Origin: Gymnogyps californianus
Lineage: Eukaryota > Chordata > Aves > Accipitriformes > Cathartidae
Length of the DNA stretch: 64,000 nucleotides
Reading direction: 5' to 3'
NCBI RefSeq assembly: GCF_018139145.2
Contig: NC_059471.1
Span: forward strand, 215,221,494-215,285,493
Part shown: positions 24,168-36,778 of the stretch, piece by piece
Position numbering within the stretch: the stretch's first letter is position 1
Layout: each line of letters begins with the position of its first letter
Translations under genes and position numbers: made by a program
The notes under the pieces: generated by a model
The model's input: only the letters and a program-made list of their open reading frames with translations
Databases searched by the model: none
What the model was told of the DNA's origin: nothing

Positions 24168-25083
24168 ATCTGTTTAATATCATCATAAGTGATCTGGATG
24201 ATGGGATCAAGCGCACCCTGATGAAGTTTCCCGATGATACCAAACTGAGTGGGGAGGTGGACACTTTGGAAGGGAGAGCCACCCTGCGGGAAGACCTGGA
24301 TAGGCTGGAAGAGCGGGCTAACAAGAACATTACGAAGTTCAACAAAGACAAATGTAAGGTCTTGCACCTGGGAAAACTTAATCCAGGAGTGCAGCACACG
24401 CTGGGATCTACCCGGAAAGGGACCTGGGGCTCCTGGTGGACAACAAGCTCAGTATGAGCGAACAGCGGGCTGCTGCGGCAAAGCAAGCCAACAGGATGCT
24501 GGGTTGCATCAACAAGGGCATCGCCAGCAGAGATAAAGAACTCATTATCCCGCTCTACTCAGTGCTTGTCAGGCCGCACCTGGAATACTGTGTCCAGTTT
24601 TGGTCCCCGCTATGCAAAAAAGATGTGGACAGGCTGGAGAGGGCCCAGAGAAGGGCCACAAAGATGATCAAAGGACTGGGAAGCCTGCCATATGAGGAAA
24701 GGCTGGGAGAACTGGCTTTGTTCAGCCTTGAGAAAAGAAGGCTTTGGGGAGACCTTATCACCATGTTCCAGTATTAAAAGGGTGGCTACAAAGATGATGG
24801 AGACTCCCTTTTTACAAGGAGTCACGTGGAAAAGACAAGGGGTAATGGGTACAAGTTACTCCTGGGGAGATTCAGATCGGACACAACAGGAAAATTTTTC
24901 ACAATGAGAACAATCAGCGATTGGAATAATCTCCCCAGGGAAGCAGAGGATTCCCCAACATTGGACACTTTTAAGGTTCAGCTGGACTGGGTGCTGGGCC
25001 ATCTTGTCTAAGACCGTGCTTTTGCCAAGGAAGGTTGGATCAGATGATCCTTGAGGTCCCTTCCAACCTGGTATTCTATGATT
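24168..25083 (+). mobile_element. CR1 LINE, 5'-truncated 3' end
   Basis: This is the 3' end of a CR1 non-LTR retrotransposon, covering the C-terminal part of the ORF2 reverse transcriptase and the short 3' UTR. The coding remnant starts in the segment before the catalytic motif, which reads FPDDTKL at about 24227-24247 where the family has FADDTKL. A frame change occurs between about 24400 and 24440, and a TAA stop at 24775-24777 replaces the Leu codon after FQY. The remnant ends at the normal terminal stop near 25009. The UTR runs to the ATTCTATG octamer at 25073-25080, after which tail repeats are lost. The copy is 5'-truncated and inactive. CR1 places the host among birds or reptiles. Confidence 0.95.
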
Positions 25084-25726
25084 AAATACAAGTTATTTCC
25101 TAAAATCCACAGCAGAAGAAAAAAAAAAAGTTTTTAAATACAACAGCGCACAAGACATGGGAAACCACCCGGGTTCCTTCCCACAGCCCGGACCTCCAGG
25201 TTGCCTCTCCATGAAGCACGTAGACGAGCTGTTGTATGGACTGAAAAAATGACCCAAGGAAAGAAACCCTGATTAATTCTGGCACCCAGCACTCAATTTG
25301 CAATTGCTTTCAAATGAGACTGTTGGTCAAACGCTAAATCTGGGCACCACTCGATCATCCGCATTTTCATTTTACTTGTTATTTACTTTTGTTTATCTAT
25401 TTACTGTTATTTATGGTGACTTTAATAGCTTTAACTCCTTCTTGGAAAAAGTAAAACCCACCCAGCATTTAAAAATTGGCAGAAGTGTCAGAACAAGCTT
25501 CTTGAGAAGTGCAAGAATACACGGTCAAATATTCGGCTGATAGAATGGAGCAAGGGAGGATAACTGTGCTACCCGTGGCAGGGACTGGTGCAGGAGCCAG
25601 TGGGGGATCAAATCCCACTGGGTTTTCCTAGATCCCTTTCCCAAGCACCCACCCGTGGCCGCAGCCGCCGTGGGGCCAGGAAAGGAGATGTTCCCTTTGG
25701 CAATCAACACCCCACTCCAGTCCCAC
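25084..25726. other. Intergenic spacer between CR1 and minisatellite
   Basis: No gene recognised. The stretch begins AT-rich next to the CR1 tail and becomes GC-rich towards the muskelin promoter. A run of A near 25119-25129 is simple sequence. Confidence 0.45.
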
Positions 25727-26090
25727 AGTGCTTCCCCCTGAACCCCACAGCCCACCTCAGCCCCACGGGGCATCCCCCTGAGCCCCACAGCAGCTCCATG
25801 GGGCGTCTGCCTGAGCCCCACAGCCCACCTCAGCCCCACAGGGCATCCCCCTGAACCCCACAGCACCTCCATGGGGCGTCTGCCTGAGCCCCACAGCTCA
25901 TCTCAGCCCCACGGGGCATCCCCCTGAGCCCCACCTCAGCCCCATGGGGTGTCTCCCTGAGCCCCACAGCCCACCTCAGCCCCACGGGGCAATCCCCCTG
26001 AGCCCCACACCAGCTCCACGGGGCATCTCCCTGAGCCCCACAGCCCAATGCAGCCCCACGGCACATCTCCCCCCAGCTCCAGGGGGTGCC
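25727..26090. repeat. CCCCA-rich minisatellite next to the promoter
   Basis: Roughly ten diverged units of about 34-40 bp alternate two sub-types. One contains CCCACCTCAGCCCCACGGGG and the other contains AGCTCCATGGGGCGTCTGCC. Both are joined by CCCTGAGCCCCACAGC. The higher-order period is about 72-75 bp. Each unit contains CCCC and GGGG blocks. The array leaves minus-strand frames open as a Gly/Pro/Ala-rich repeat, which I regard as a by-product. It ends about 150 bp before the muskelin start codon. Confidence 0.88.
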
Positions 26091-26333
<243 letters not shown>

Positions 26334-26511
26334 TGAGTCCCGGCCTCGGCCTCGGCCCCGGCCTCAGCCCCGGTCCCGGGCCGCCCCGCGCCGTCCCAGG
26401 CTGCCGGGCCCGCCTCGGGCCCTTGCCGTGGCCTGCGCGGGGAGGCCGCGGCGGGCGGCGCTGCGGTGGCGGCCGCTGCGGGGGGCGCGGGCCTGGCCGC
26501 CGCCGGCGGAG

Positions 26512-26600
26512 GGGGTGTGGGTGTGGGTGTGGGTGCTGGGGCGGCCCGGGCTGGCCTGAGCCCCAGGCTGGTGAGGGGCTGGTGAGGGGCTGGTGAGGGG
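26512..26600 (+). repeat. GTGTGG run and 11-bp triplication
   Basis: A (GTGTGG)n-like run lies at about 26512-26536. Three perfect copies of CTGGTGAGGGG follow at 26568-26600. Each 11-bp copy contains GGTGAG, which resembles the core of a 5' splice site. This array sits about 240 bp downstream of the true exon 1 donor. Confidence 0.88.
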
Positions 26601-27110
26601 AGGCCCGGCCGCCAGGCTGGGGGGGGGGGAGAGGGCTGTGTGGGGGGGAGGGGCTGGCTAGCAGGGGTTGGGGGGGGGCTGTGTGTATGGGAGGGGGTGC
26701 TCAGCAGGATTTAGGGGGCTGGGGGGGGAGGGGGTGCTCAGCAGGGCTGGGAGGGGGCTTGGGGAGGTGGGTGGAGCACCAAGCGCTGGGAGTGGGGTGG
26801 GGTGTGTTTGGGGGAGTGGTTGATGAACAGATTTGGGGGGGGGGTGCTTTGTGTGGGGTGGAGGGTCTGGGATGCAGGTTGGGGGGGGGGGGTGAGTAGG
26901 TGGGGAGAGCCTGGCTGCCAGGCTGGAGTCAGGTAGGAGGGGGGGTTGAGCAGCAGGCTTGAGAGGGGAGGGCAGCGTGCATGGGGGGGGGTGTGTGGTG
27001 TGTGCGATCACCAGGTACGGGCAAGGGAGGGGTACATGTAAGAAGGAGAAGCTGGCCCCAGATTTGGGGGGAAAAATGGGCACTGTGTGTGGGAAAGGCT
27101 AGTCACCAGG
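26560..27110 (+). repeat. G-rich low-complexity start of intron 1
   Basis: The coding-sense strand carries many runs of 4-13 consecutive G separated by short spacers (for example near 26620, 26645, 26670, 26836 and 26880). C is scarce. Such sequence can form G-quadruplexes on the non-template strand and favours R-loops just downstream of a CpG promoter. It arose by expansion of GGGGCTGG/GGGTGC-like units. Confidence 0.85.
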
Positions 27111-27989
27111 TTAAGTGGGGAGAAGGGTAAGTAAACCTTCCTCCCCCTGCCCTGCGGGTTTGGGTATGTCAGGTGCCTGTGGGCACTGTGTTTTTTGGCA
27201 ACCGGGCTTCCTCTCTTGCCCCTGACCTCTGAAACACTGGAGGCTCGCTGGGCTCCTGTCACCCGTTGTGTGTGGTTTTGGGGGAAGGGGGTCATCTGCG
27301 GCCCTCGCGTCCTGCTTTTAGGAATTTGGGGTTTGGCAAAAGGAGACTGGAGCTGTGTTTTACAGTCGTCAGCTTGTGGTGCTGTACTAATGTGAACCCA
27401 TCCTGAATGGGAGACTTGGCTGTATGGCAGTCCAGCTATGGCCTGTTAAATTCCTCCAGTTACTGAAAGTAAAATTTGGAGTGACTGTAAGGTGGTGTAA
27501 GTGTGCTATTTTTGATACACCTTTTCGATAAGTTAGCTTCAGTGTTGGAGGTCAGGAGGACTGTTGGGATTACACCGCTTGGACACCTTAGTCATTGCAG
27601 GCTGTAGAGTCTTGTCTAATCATTGATTGTGCTGAATTTAATAACCTTTGATTGGAATATCTTTAAGTCAGACCCTATCAACAAGTGACGGGGTTGCCTT
27701 ATTTGTTAATTATTAACGTCATGAATTATCTCCACTTTCCAAAATGAAGTGAACCTTTAAAAAAAAAAAGTTTTTCTGGCTAAACTCCTAGTTGTTGTAT
27801 CTTTCTGTATATTTGCTTTGTTAGATATTAAAAAGAACTAGATTCTTTTCTAACTGATAATCTTTGGTGATAATTAAGTAATCCCTTTACATTTCTTGTT
27901 AAAAAGACTTGACTTTAAGGTGTTTGTTTCAGGTCTGTGATCATGCTTGTAGTTATTTCTATCAGCATTTCTGGCTTTCAACATCATAT

Positions 27990-28330
27990 TAAAGTGTTGG
28001 TCCCTGAATAGAAGAGTGACAGTCCATTATTGATCTCCCTGATGCGATATAAAAAGATAATACCGTCTTTCTCCTTGATATTCCTTTCCAAGGCTCCTGT
28101 TAGTCCTTTTTGCTACAGACTCGTGTCAGGAATTAATGTTCACGTGGTATCTGCAGTGCTGCCCAAAGTCCTTAATGTCATTGCCTTCCGTGATACAATT
28201 CCCTTTCCTATACTAGGGCTGGTGTCTTACAAATGCATGACCTTGCATTCGGCTGTATTTTTAAGATGATATTTAAATGTGCTTATCATCAGTAAAACCA
28301 ATTTTGATGGCTTTTAAGCAGTGTTCGATA
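27990..28330 (-). mobile_element. Ancient CR1/L3-like LINE fragment, antisense
   Basis: The + strand phrase ACAAATGCATGACCTTGCAT with TCGGCTGTATTTTTAAG (about 28231-28266) closely resembles the antisense of old CR1/L3 LINEs ('tacaaatgcatgaccttgcatttggctgta'). The upstream text (CTCCTGTTAGTCCTTTTTGC) fits the same family. The copy is diverged with no open frame. Its limits are estimates. Confidence 0.5.
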
Positions 28331-29569
28331 ATCCCAGCAATGGGGTTATTGTCTGACGTGCTGACCTTGGTCTGAGGGATGCTGGTCCTAACGCTTGTGT
28401 GCTGTCTTCTGTGAAAGTTTTGGTTTTTACTTGCTGCCTGCTAACTTTTGATTTCCATGTTCTGGGAGAGAGCTTAAATGCAATCTGAAATGGAAAGGGG
28501 AGGTTTTGATCTGCGATTTAAGGTTTGATTCTCGAAAGGGGAAAATTTGCAAAGAAACATATGGGAGGGTGTTTTTTTGGGGATGGGGTGAAGATGGAAA
28601 ACTTTAAAATTGCTGGGACAGGAACATAGCATACTGCGGGATGAATACACAGAGCTAAAAGTTGTCTTAGTATTTAATATGCGGAACAGAATGATGCTTT
28701 TCTGGAAGGATATTGGGAATTCTGGTTATACTGTAGTTTAAATAAGTTTGCTAGCGTAACTAGGAAGAAACCACTTTAACCTTGAAGTAGAAGAGAGACT
28801 CTGCCATAATGTATGTAGGAATACACTATTTAATAATGTCGCTTGTCGTTGGGAGCTGCGGTATTGCAAGCAAAGTGCTTGTGGAAGAGGAACAGAGTAG
28901 ATTACCCATGTTCTTTGTCAGCTGAGTATGATTGAAACACACTTTTTAAGTAGTTGTATGGTTTTAAATGTAAAACAAAGCTATGAAATAGAAAACTTTC
29001 ATCACCGCTGTCCAGGGAAGAAATTGGATGTCTAGTAACTTACATCGCATCTGCTTATGTGATGCTGAACTGATACTGAAACTTTTCAGAACACTGAAAT
29101 CACCTGATAACTGCTCTTTTTAATTAAAAAAAAACAAAAGTGTTTTTCAAAGACCTTTCTGGTCATATTCTAGTTTATGATCAGTAGTCTATTGAAAAAT
29201 ACCAGTTTTCTTTCAATGACAGAGAAGTTTATTCTGGTGAATGCCAGCGTCTTTCCTGTTGTATTTGGTGGTGATACTAGGGGATTAGTTAGTGCTGGAT
29301 CCAGTTTCTGGCTGTTTTACCAGTGCTGCAGCTACCTGCATGTTTGCAAAGACCTTTCCAAACATTAAAAGAAGATTATTCTTCTCAAGTCTGCCAAAGA
29401 ATAGTTCTACTGTTTTTCAAACTGCTGGATTTGTCCTCTGTTGGCTTGTAGCTACCAGCAGGAAGACTGACTTGGATATTTATTTTAAAAACTCTGTTGG
29501 TAGAAGTGAAAGAATTGGTCTGGTAATAGTGTCTAGTTCAGTCTGCGTTGTAGGGGAGGTTGTGCCTTT

Positions 29570-29880
29570 GGAAAGAAAATGGATCCAAGAGGAAATTTGT
29601 TCTTGAAACATCTGGTGTTTCCAGAGACACTCTGCCTGTGCAGAGGCAACAGTGCGTTGAGAGGCTTCAGCTTGTCCAACTTGGAAAATGTTCAACCCAG
29701 CACATCGCCTGAGACTCCTCCATCGGATCCCTTCCTTGCCTCTCCGCGGTTCCTCCCCGAAGGAATGGAGCCACGTGGGAGGCTGCTCCCTGATAGAATG
29801 TCTCGCAAGGGACCGGCCTAGGGATTTCCCCACCACCAACAGTCACTTCACACGAGCTACACAAACGAGTCCTCGTGTCT
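29570..29880. other. GC-richer patch inside AT-rich intron 1
   Basis: About 300 bp with several CpGs and overlapping open frames on both strands (80 codons + at 29579-29821, 119 codons - at 29480-29839) stand out from the AT-rich surroundings. A (GA)n run follows at about 29891. I do not recognise it. It could be an inserted transposon fragment or a regulatory island. Confidence 0.35.
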
Positions 29881-30099
29881 TTTGACATATGCTGAGAGAG
29901 AGAGAGACCTGGACTTTATTCCCCTCTTTCCTCTGGCCTTCTGCAGAAAGTGATGAGCTCAGTCACTTCTTTTTTTGGACAAGGAGGGAATAAACAGTTT
30001 ATAGAAGCTAATGTAATCCTTGTTCAAACTTGATTTTTTTTGGTAAGGAAGAGAACCAAAAGCTATTGCTCTGCATTCTGAGAGAAGCACTTCATATCC

Positions 30100-30770
30100 T
30101 GATTTTTTTAATAGCCTGTTCTTGTACCTGCTCCAGTTTGAACTGCCTGCTGAGGTGAATAAGAGGTGAAGTATTGTGCTCTGTGCGATGGCAGTCATGT
30201 ACCCTTTTCTATTGCTAAATGCTAAATTACTGTATCCTAGGACCATGGTTTCTAATGGTTGCATCAGACTCGTGACTGATGATATCTTGTAGTTGGCTAA
30301 TGCACTCAGGTCCTTCTGTCACTGTTTTATACGGCTGAAATCCCACTTCAGAGACTAACAAGAGCTTTTTACTGTGTTATGCTAGTCATGTACCTTTGTG
30401 AGGAAGTTTCATCTCATTTCTATTGCTCAGATCTTCAGAGTCATTCAGGTTTTCCTGTATGGTATCTCTGTAGAGAAAGATCAGTATATTTCCTAAATTT
30501 GACTTCAGGATTTTTATTGGTATTTTGTTCAATTATTTCTTGTGCTGAGGTCATTATTAAGAATATAAAATAAGATTGGTTTCGTAGCTGATAATTAAAT
30601 GCCATTAGCAACCTCCTCCTAATTGGTAGTCGCTTTTTCATTGCAACCCATTTTTATCGATTTCACTGTGGACTTCAGTTATTCTGATAATTCCGATCTT
30701 TTCCAGTTTGACACCTTGTATGGTACTGCATCAAATGCTGAAGGCTGGATGGCTCTGTTGTCTCTTTCCT
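30100..30770 (-). mobile_element. Ancient CR1/L3-like LINE fragment, antisense
   Basis: Several phrases appear in the order expected for one antisense copy. These are CTTGTACCTGCTCCAGTTTG near 30121; GGTCATTATTAAGAATATAA near 30549, followed by AATAAGATTGGT; then CTTTTTCATTGCAACCCATT near 30633. TTTGACACCTTGTATGGTAC follows near 30706, leading into GCATCAAATGCTG. These match characteristic stretches of old CR1/L3-type LINEs read on the opposite strand. The copy is old, diverged and inert. Confidence 0.6.
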
Positions 30771-33700
30771 AGAAAGCATACTGGAACAGAGAAAGATGCA
30801 GCTGATCTGTTACAATACAATTAAAATAACTGTGTGCGTTTTTGCTGGTTTTCTGTGTTTCCATCAAACCAGGGGAAATAAACTAAGTGAAAGATACTTT
30901 GATAGTAAAGTATGACTGACTTGTAGAATTCCAAAGTGAGAATGCAAATTTTTTTTGCTTTTTAGTTAAGAGGATGTGACAGTAAGTTCCTGCTCAGTCA
31001 AACCAAACATCTAGTGCTGTATTGTGTTTACTCTGAAACAGAGAAGTACTCTCCTGTGTTTTCAAATCTAAGGTATTGCAAAGCATTAGTAAGAAGGTAC
31101 TGAGAACATGTGTAACAAACTTTTTGGGGTAAAGTCCATAAGGATTAAAAAAAAAAACCAAAACAGAACTGGAAAATAACCTGAATTCCAGCTACCCTGT
31201 TCTCTGAGATTTCTGTAACAGGAAAAAACATGTATTTGTGGCTAGTGAAATGTGATTCTCAGTTTCTCCTCCTACCACATGAAACCAGTGATTCAGATCT
31301 GTACCTTATAGGTTCATAAATTTTGTTACAGATGCATCCAGGTCTTGAAGAATCTCATGTTCAAGTTGAGATCAGTCATGAGTAATGAAAAGGTTTGGTT
31401 TTTCTGTTCCGTTTTCTGATACCGAGCTCTGTTTCCTTGACAAGGTGAAGATACCTTCTGTTGAGGTCTCAGCAGCTTAAAGCTAACTAAACCAGTCCAA
31501 ACCAGTGGACTAGTGAAGTGTGCTTTAGAGCTTTTCTGGCAGGGTGAACTGTGCTCATCGTCCATATGCTGGAAGTCTTAATGATACTGCTTATTTCTCA
31601 TGGTTTCTTAAATAACTTTCATTACATAGCAGTCATTATTTCCATTCTAGATGTAGAACTGCGAATTTGGGGTTTTTTTTCCACGTATAAGCGCAAATGT
31701 AGTTTTTTCCACTTAAGTTGTCAGCATTTATAGCTTTAATTGAGTATTTTAATGTAGCCAATTCACTTTGCTTGTTCTAATTGCTTTACCTTTAGCTATG
31801 GGAAGATGAACAGGCACACCTGCTGGCTACCTGTAGTTACGTGCTTGTGATATCTTTGCAATATTGATCAACACTTTTTTGCTAAAAAGAGCTGGGAATG
31901 CAAACACTGGCTGATGAAGCAAGCTGACCGACTCTGTTCCCCTCCAGTGAACCCTGTGTATAGAAATATTCTCAGTTCCGCTTCTCGTCCTTTTCAGTGT
32001 CCAGTGGAAAATATTTTTTTCCCCCCACTTGTTTGTGTGGATTTTCTGGATGTTTCTAGACAATCTCATGTTCTGATAGGCATTTTCCCCCTTGCTTACA
32101 TCACTTCTGTAGCCTAGGATTTTCCTCTGAAAGCTGTAATTCAGTACTTAAAAAGCAAAATATTTCTGTAGGAAATAAAGTTGCCTACAGATTGAATACA
32201 TAAGTATTAGGTGCTTCTCTAGTGTCTGATAAGGTGAAGTTGGAAGAAAGAATAAGGTCAGAGAGGCAGAGGTAGTGAAAAAAATCACAAAATTATGAAG
32301 TTGTTTATTCCTTACATTGGCATCAGAAGTCTGATAGCTCTTGCTTCCCACATAAAAGCACAAATGCTGTAGTATGAGAAGAAATTTCTTTAAGCTCCAG
32401 TTAAAATATAGCCATTATTTAAGAGAGTAGACAGAGTTTTATTCACTGGCAGAAGGATGAAGGTGAAATGCTAATTGCTCTGGTTCCCTGGTGTGACCAA
32501 CCTGGCAGAACCTGTATTACTCTGATGTTCAACATCTTCTGGGATGGCGTTTTTGGGGAACATTAAGAATGTAAAATTTTCATAGGAGGTGTTAACATCA
32601 TCAGATTATGGATTATTTGTTCTGTATGTGGCTTTATGTCCTGCAAGCTTAATAAAGGTTTTCTAGCTCCTGATTACTGATTACTTGCTTAAAGACTAAA
32701 AAACTATTTCAGAGCACGTTTTCCTTAGGATAACTGTTGTTATTGCTCAGACAGCATGTACAGTCTGTTTGATTTCTTTTTTTCATGGCAAAGAATATAG
32801 TTTCTTATTCTGCACATTCATCATCTTTTTAGCAGATCGCTGTTAAGAATGCACGGTTAGGTTTATCGCCACCATTGATTTTATGATGTGATCATGATTT
32901 TTTTGTTGAGGTTAAGTGGTGTGTGCAGCATTGATTCAGTCAGTTATCTAGAGGTCAACGTGTTCCAAACTTCCAAAGCAAGGCAGTGCTTGACTTACTT
33001 TAATTGCATGTTAATATAAACTTCTAAAACCAAATGTAGTTTTGCTTTTTTGACTACTGCCTGTTGAATTTTGTAGGAACAGTGGACTGTAAGTTCAGCT
33101 GGGTCCGAATTCAATAATATACTAGTTACTGGAAGGGGAGGAGGAAGCGCTGAAGATGTAGAGTGGTTTGTTACCTTAGGTAGTTGCTATTTTAGTCATT
33201 ACTTGAAACTCAGTGTGCATAATCTTTGAGAAATTATTTCCTGGATCAATTTAAATCAAGGAGCACAACCATATATTTAAGTTGAGGATAGCAGCCTGCA
33301 TGTCTGAATTTAAACTGCAAAAGCAAACTGGTTGATAGTGCTTGCTCTTCCTCTGCTGCTGTGTTCTGCAGTTCCTGGAAAATGACGTGATCTTGATAAT
33401 GGAGAAAAATTGCGCACTGGTCATTTTGAGTTTGGCTGTGTTTTCCTCAGTCCTCTCTGCCTTTTCTCCCCAGACTCACTGCTGGGTTCATAATGTCACT
33501 CTCAAGCTCTGGGAAGGTGCCTGAAAAACACTGAAACTCTGCTTAGGACATTCCCTGTGTTTTTCTTGAATGCTTTTCTGTAGGTACTTCCTTTAAGCAG
33601 CATTTGGCTCTTATGATAACTGTTTAAATTCCAATTTGCTAGCCTATTCTACATTTGAAAGTTGTATTAGTAAAGAGATGCTCTTAACACAGAGTGTTAA

Positions 33701-36700
33701 AATGGAAGAAAAAAATTTGGATTAGGTAAATTGACCTGTGAGTAAGGAATTGCTGAATGAGTTCCCACTCTGCTCTTTCATGACGACATGCTATTGCTGA
33801 CTTTCACACCTTGTCTCCTAAAAAACCTGCTTTCTGGTACAGGGTTTGGAAACTGCCAAATATGAAAGTAATGTTGGCTTGGGAACTGGTGTACCCTTTA
33901 GCATGAATTATTTATATTGCCCCAAAATAAGGAATTATTCCATAATGTAGCTCCAGGGGCAGATGTTTCTGCCTTGTAATGCAATTCCCCAAATAACCAG
34001 TACTTAATGACAGGCTGATATTTCTTTATTTTCCCAGGTCAATATTTTGTCTTCTGGATTCCCTGAGTAGAGTTGCGTTGTTAGTGTGAGAACCTTAATT
34101 TTGAAAGGAAAGCTAACACGGTGAAGGCTGTCCCACCTGGAATCAGGAGGCATTTTCCATAGTTTTGGTGAAAAAGCTCCATAGCTGACGCTTGTTTGGG
34201 CATGAGGGGGCTTCAGTCTGTCTTGTTGAACGTAGTCTGCTTTGAATTCTTTTACAGGCATGCATTTTTTGGGTGAGCTTTTTACTGAGTGTGAAGTTAC
34301 AGCGCTGATGAATATTAAAGATGTGTTTATGGCTTACATTAAGAATTTATATCTTTACATGTAATCACTTAGTCTGTTTTTGTGGATTCCTCTGTCGAGT
34401 GGAAATATTACTAATATTGTGGCATGTAAGAGCATTGTTGCAATGCTGTGAAATCATGGAAGACCTAAATGTACTTCCTGGCCTTCGTAAAATTTTTCCA
34501 TGTGTGTGCTAGTCAAACAAAAGTACTCCATCAAGTTTGTGATGCTTCCAAAATACAGCATAGAGGATTTACATAGAACTGTGCTAGACATTGCTTTCCT
34601 CTAATCTTTTTTTAAAGGGTCTGTCCCCTTTCCAAGAAAATGCTTTTGGAAATTAGAAATGAGAGCAATGCAGTACTGAAGTGCGCTACACCACCAGTGT
34701 TGTGGAAGATTTGGGAAGTCTAAGTTCAGTGGCTTTTCTGGTGATTGCTGGCAGTAGAAATCCCTGGGTTCGCACACTGTCTAAACTTTTTCCAGCAAGA
34801 AGTGAGATTTTTTTAAAATGAAAACTGAACTTTGTTATAAAGTGGCTGCGGCTGGTGATGTCTTAAACTCTGGCAAATTTTACTACAGTATTTTATTTAT
34901 TGGCTACAAATCCAGTGAGCTGAAGAATCTAATATCTTCGTCTTTTTGCTTGAATATCGAAGGGTAGAGTTCATCCTATTCTTGGTCTTTTTATCAAGCC
35001 AGGGATTTATTTTGGCTCAGAGAACCTCCTGGAACCTCACGTAGGCTAGGTTGCATGCACGCCACGTTGCTTTAGTACTTTGTGGATCACTTAAAAGGCT
35101 GGATTTCAAATATCCTTGTGGCCTAGACATGTCGAAATGAACACTGAGTATGAAAAGAAATGGGTAAAAGAAAGGGTTCCAGATAATCTTATATTCACTA
35201 ATATCGGTTCACTAAGATGATCAGGTGAAGCAGTCTTTATAATTGCTGATTTCATCAGCATTTTAAGTTATTTTCTTTTCAAAAAGTAGATAGACTTTAA
35301 GTACATGGAAAAGATCTGTTTTTTCAGTGATCTAACAATTCTTAAATTTAAAACCAAAGCTAGTGTGGGGAGAGAACAAACCTTGATAATTCGTAAGTTT
35401 AAAGGTTCAGCATCGCTTACCAGTTAAATTGCATCTAAACTATAATCCCTAAACATTGGAACAATTAGGCTGGTAATCTGCGATGTGTGAAGTTACTGTG
35501 CTTACCAACATACACGAATAGGCTTGACTTTATTTTATTTTTTCTCCAATTTGTTTTTCTGCTGTGCTAATACTGATATTACCAACCTGGAGCTGGGAGT
35601 TCTTGTAGCTAAGGATTTGGGTTGCGCAGTGCTATGATACAGTCAAAAGTTTAATCTGCGATTTAGGGTTGTTGAGTGTCACTGGAATAGAAGTTATTTA
35701 CCAGGCTCTGATAACTTGCTGGGAATTCACTATACTGCTGCAGTTTTAGTCACTATTGGTAACATTTAATTCCTGGCGTGTCAGGAGGAAACAAGGTATT
35801 TTTGATTCATCAGTGTTTACAGAAGTCTTAACTAGATGGGGGCAGTGAAAATGAGTCCTTTCTAACTTGCGTTACTGGAAATGTCTGCAACAGTGTCATT
35901 TTGTGTTTAAGGAGCAGTTTGTTTTTTAGTAAAGGCCGATGCATATCATAGGGCTGGCAGTGATGAGAGGCAGCTTTAGGAAAAAAGTAAACCGTTCATT
36001 GAAAGAAATAACTGAGAAAGTGGTTTTAATGGAACTATTTCTAGGCCACAGTTAAGTGATACCTGTTTTGTTGTCTAGTATAGTCAGCTGTGTTCTGATA
36101 AGTCTATTTCTGTAAGGTGATTTCTAAATTCATCAGTTTGTTTTTGTATGCTGTACTTGCTTAGCTATTTTACTTTTGACAGAAGTAAATGTATAATATA
36201 CTGGATGTTTGTGTGAAACTGCTGCTGAGGAGATGGAAGCAAATTTGAGCAGTACGTTGGCGAATCTCACAACAGTATAGTATTTAAAATTGCACACTTG
36301 CGTACATATTTAACTCAAACTTTGTTTTACTATGCAAGAGGTCCTCCTGTACTTCTTAGCAGTGGGATTAAGAAGTCCTGTGTTTTAAAAAATGCAAAAC
36401 CAAAAAGCAACACCCAAACCCAAAAAAACTTGTTTCCTGAATGTATCTGCATGCTGCATGATAATTGTGCATGTTTTACTGTGTTTCAACCAAGAAATTT
36501 TCATGTCTTCACGTCCTTATGCCATTTTAAGCAGAGAACTTTTCCAGTAGAAAAGAGAGAAACTTTATAACAAAATCTAAAAAGCTTTTTTTTTTGAACT
36601 GCTTTAGGGGAGAGCCATAGGTACATACAGCTTTTTAGACATCGCAGCCAGGTAGTTTGAAATCAGCATTAGCTGCACTGAGTTTCTGGGAGTTGCAGGA

Positions 36701-36764
36701 GAAAAATTTCTCTACTTCTTTCCAGATTGACGGAATAGGGTTTTTTGATGGTGGGGTGGCAGTG

Positions 36765-36778
36765 TTTTTTTTTTTTTT
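36765..36778 (+). repeat. T14 homopolymer
   Basis: Fourteen consecutive T in intron 1. No associated element was recognised. Confidence 0.95.

Noticed and set aside
1..26000. miR-29a/miR-29b-1 hairpins, which lie near this locus in mammals
   Set aside because: I looked for the mature miR-29 sequence TAGCACCATCTGAAATCGGT and its complement by eye and did not see it in the window.
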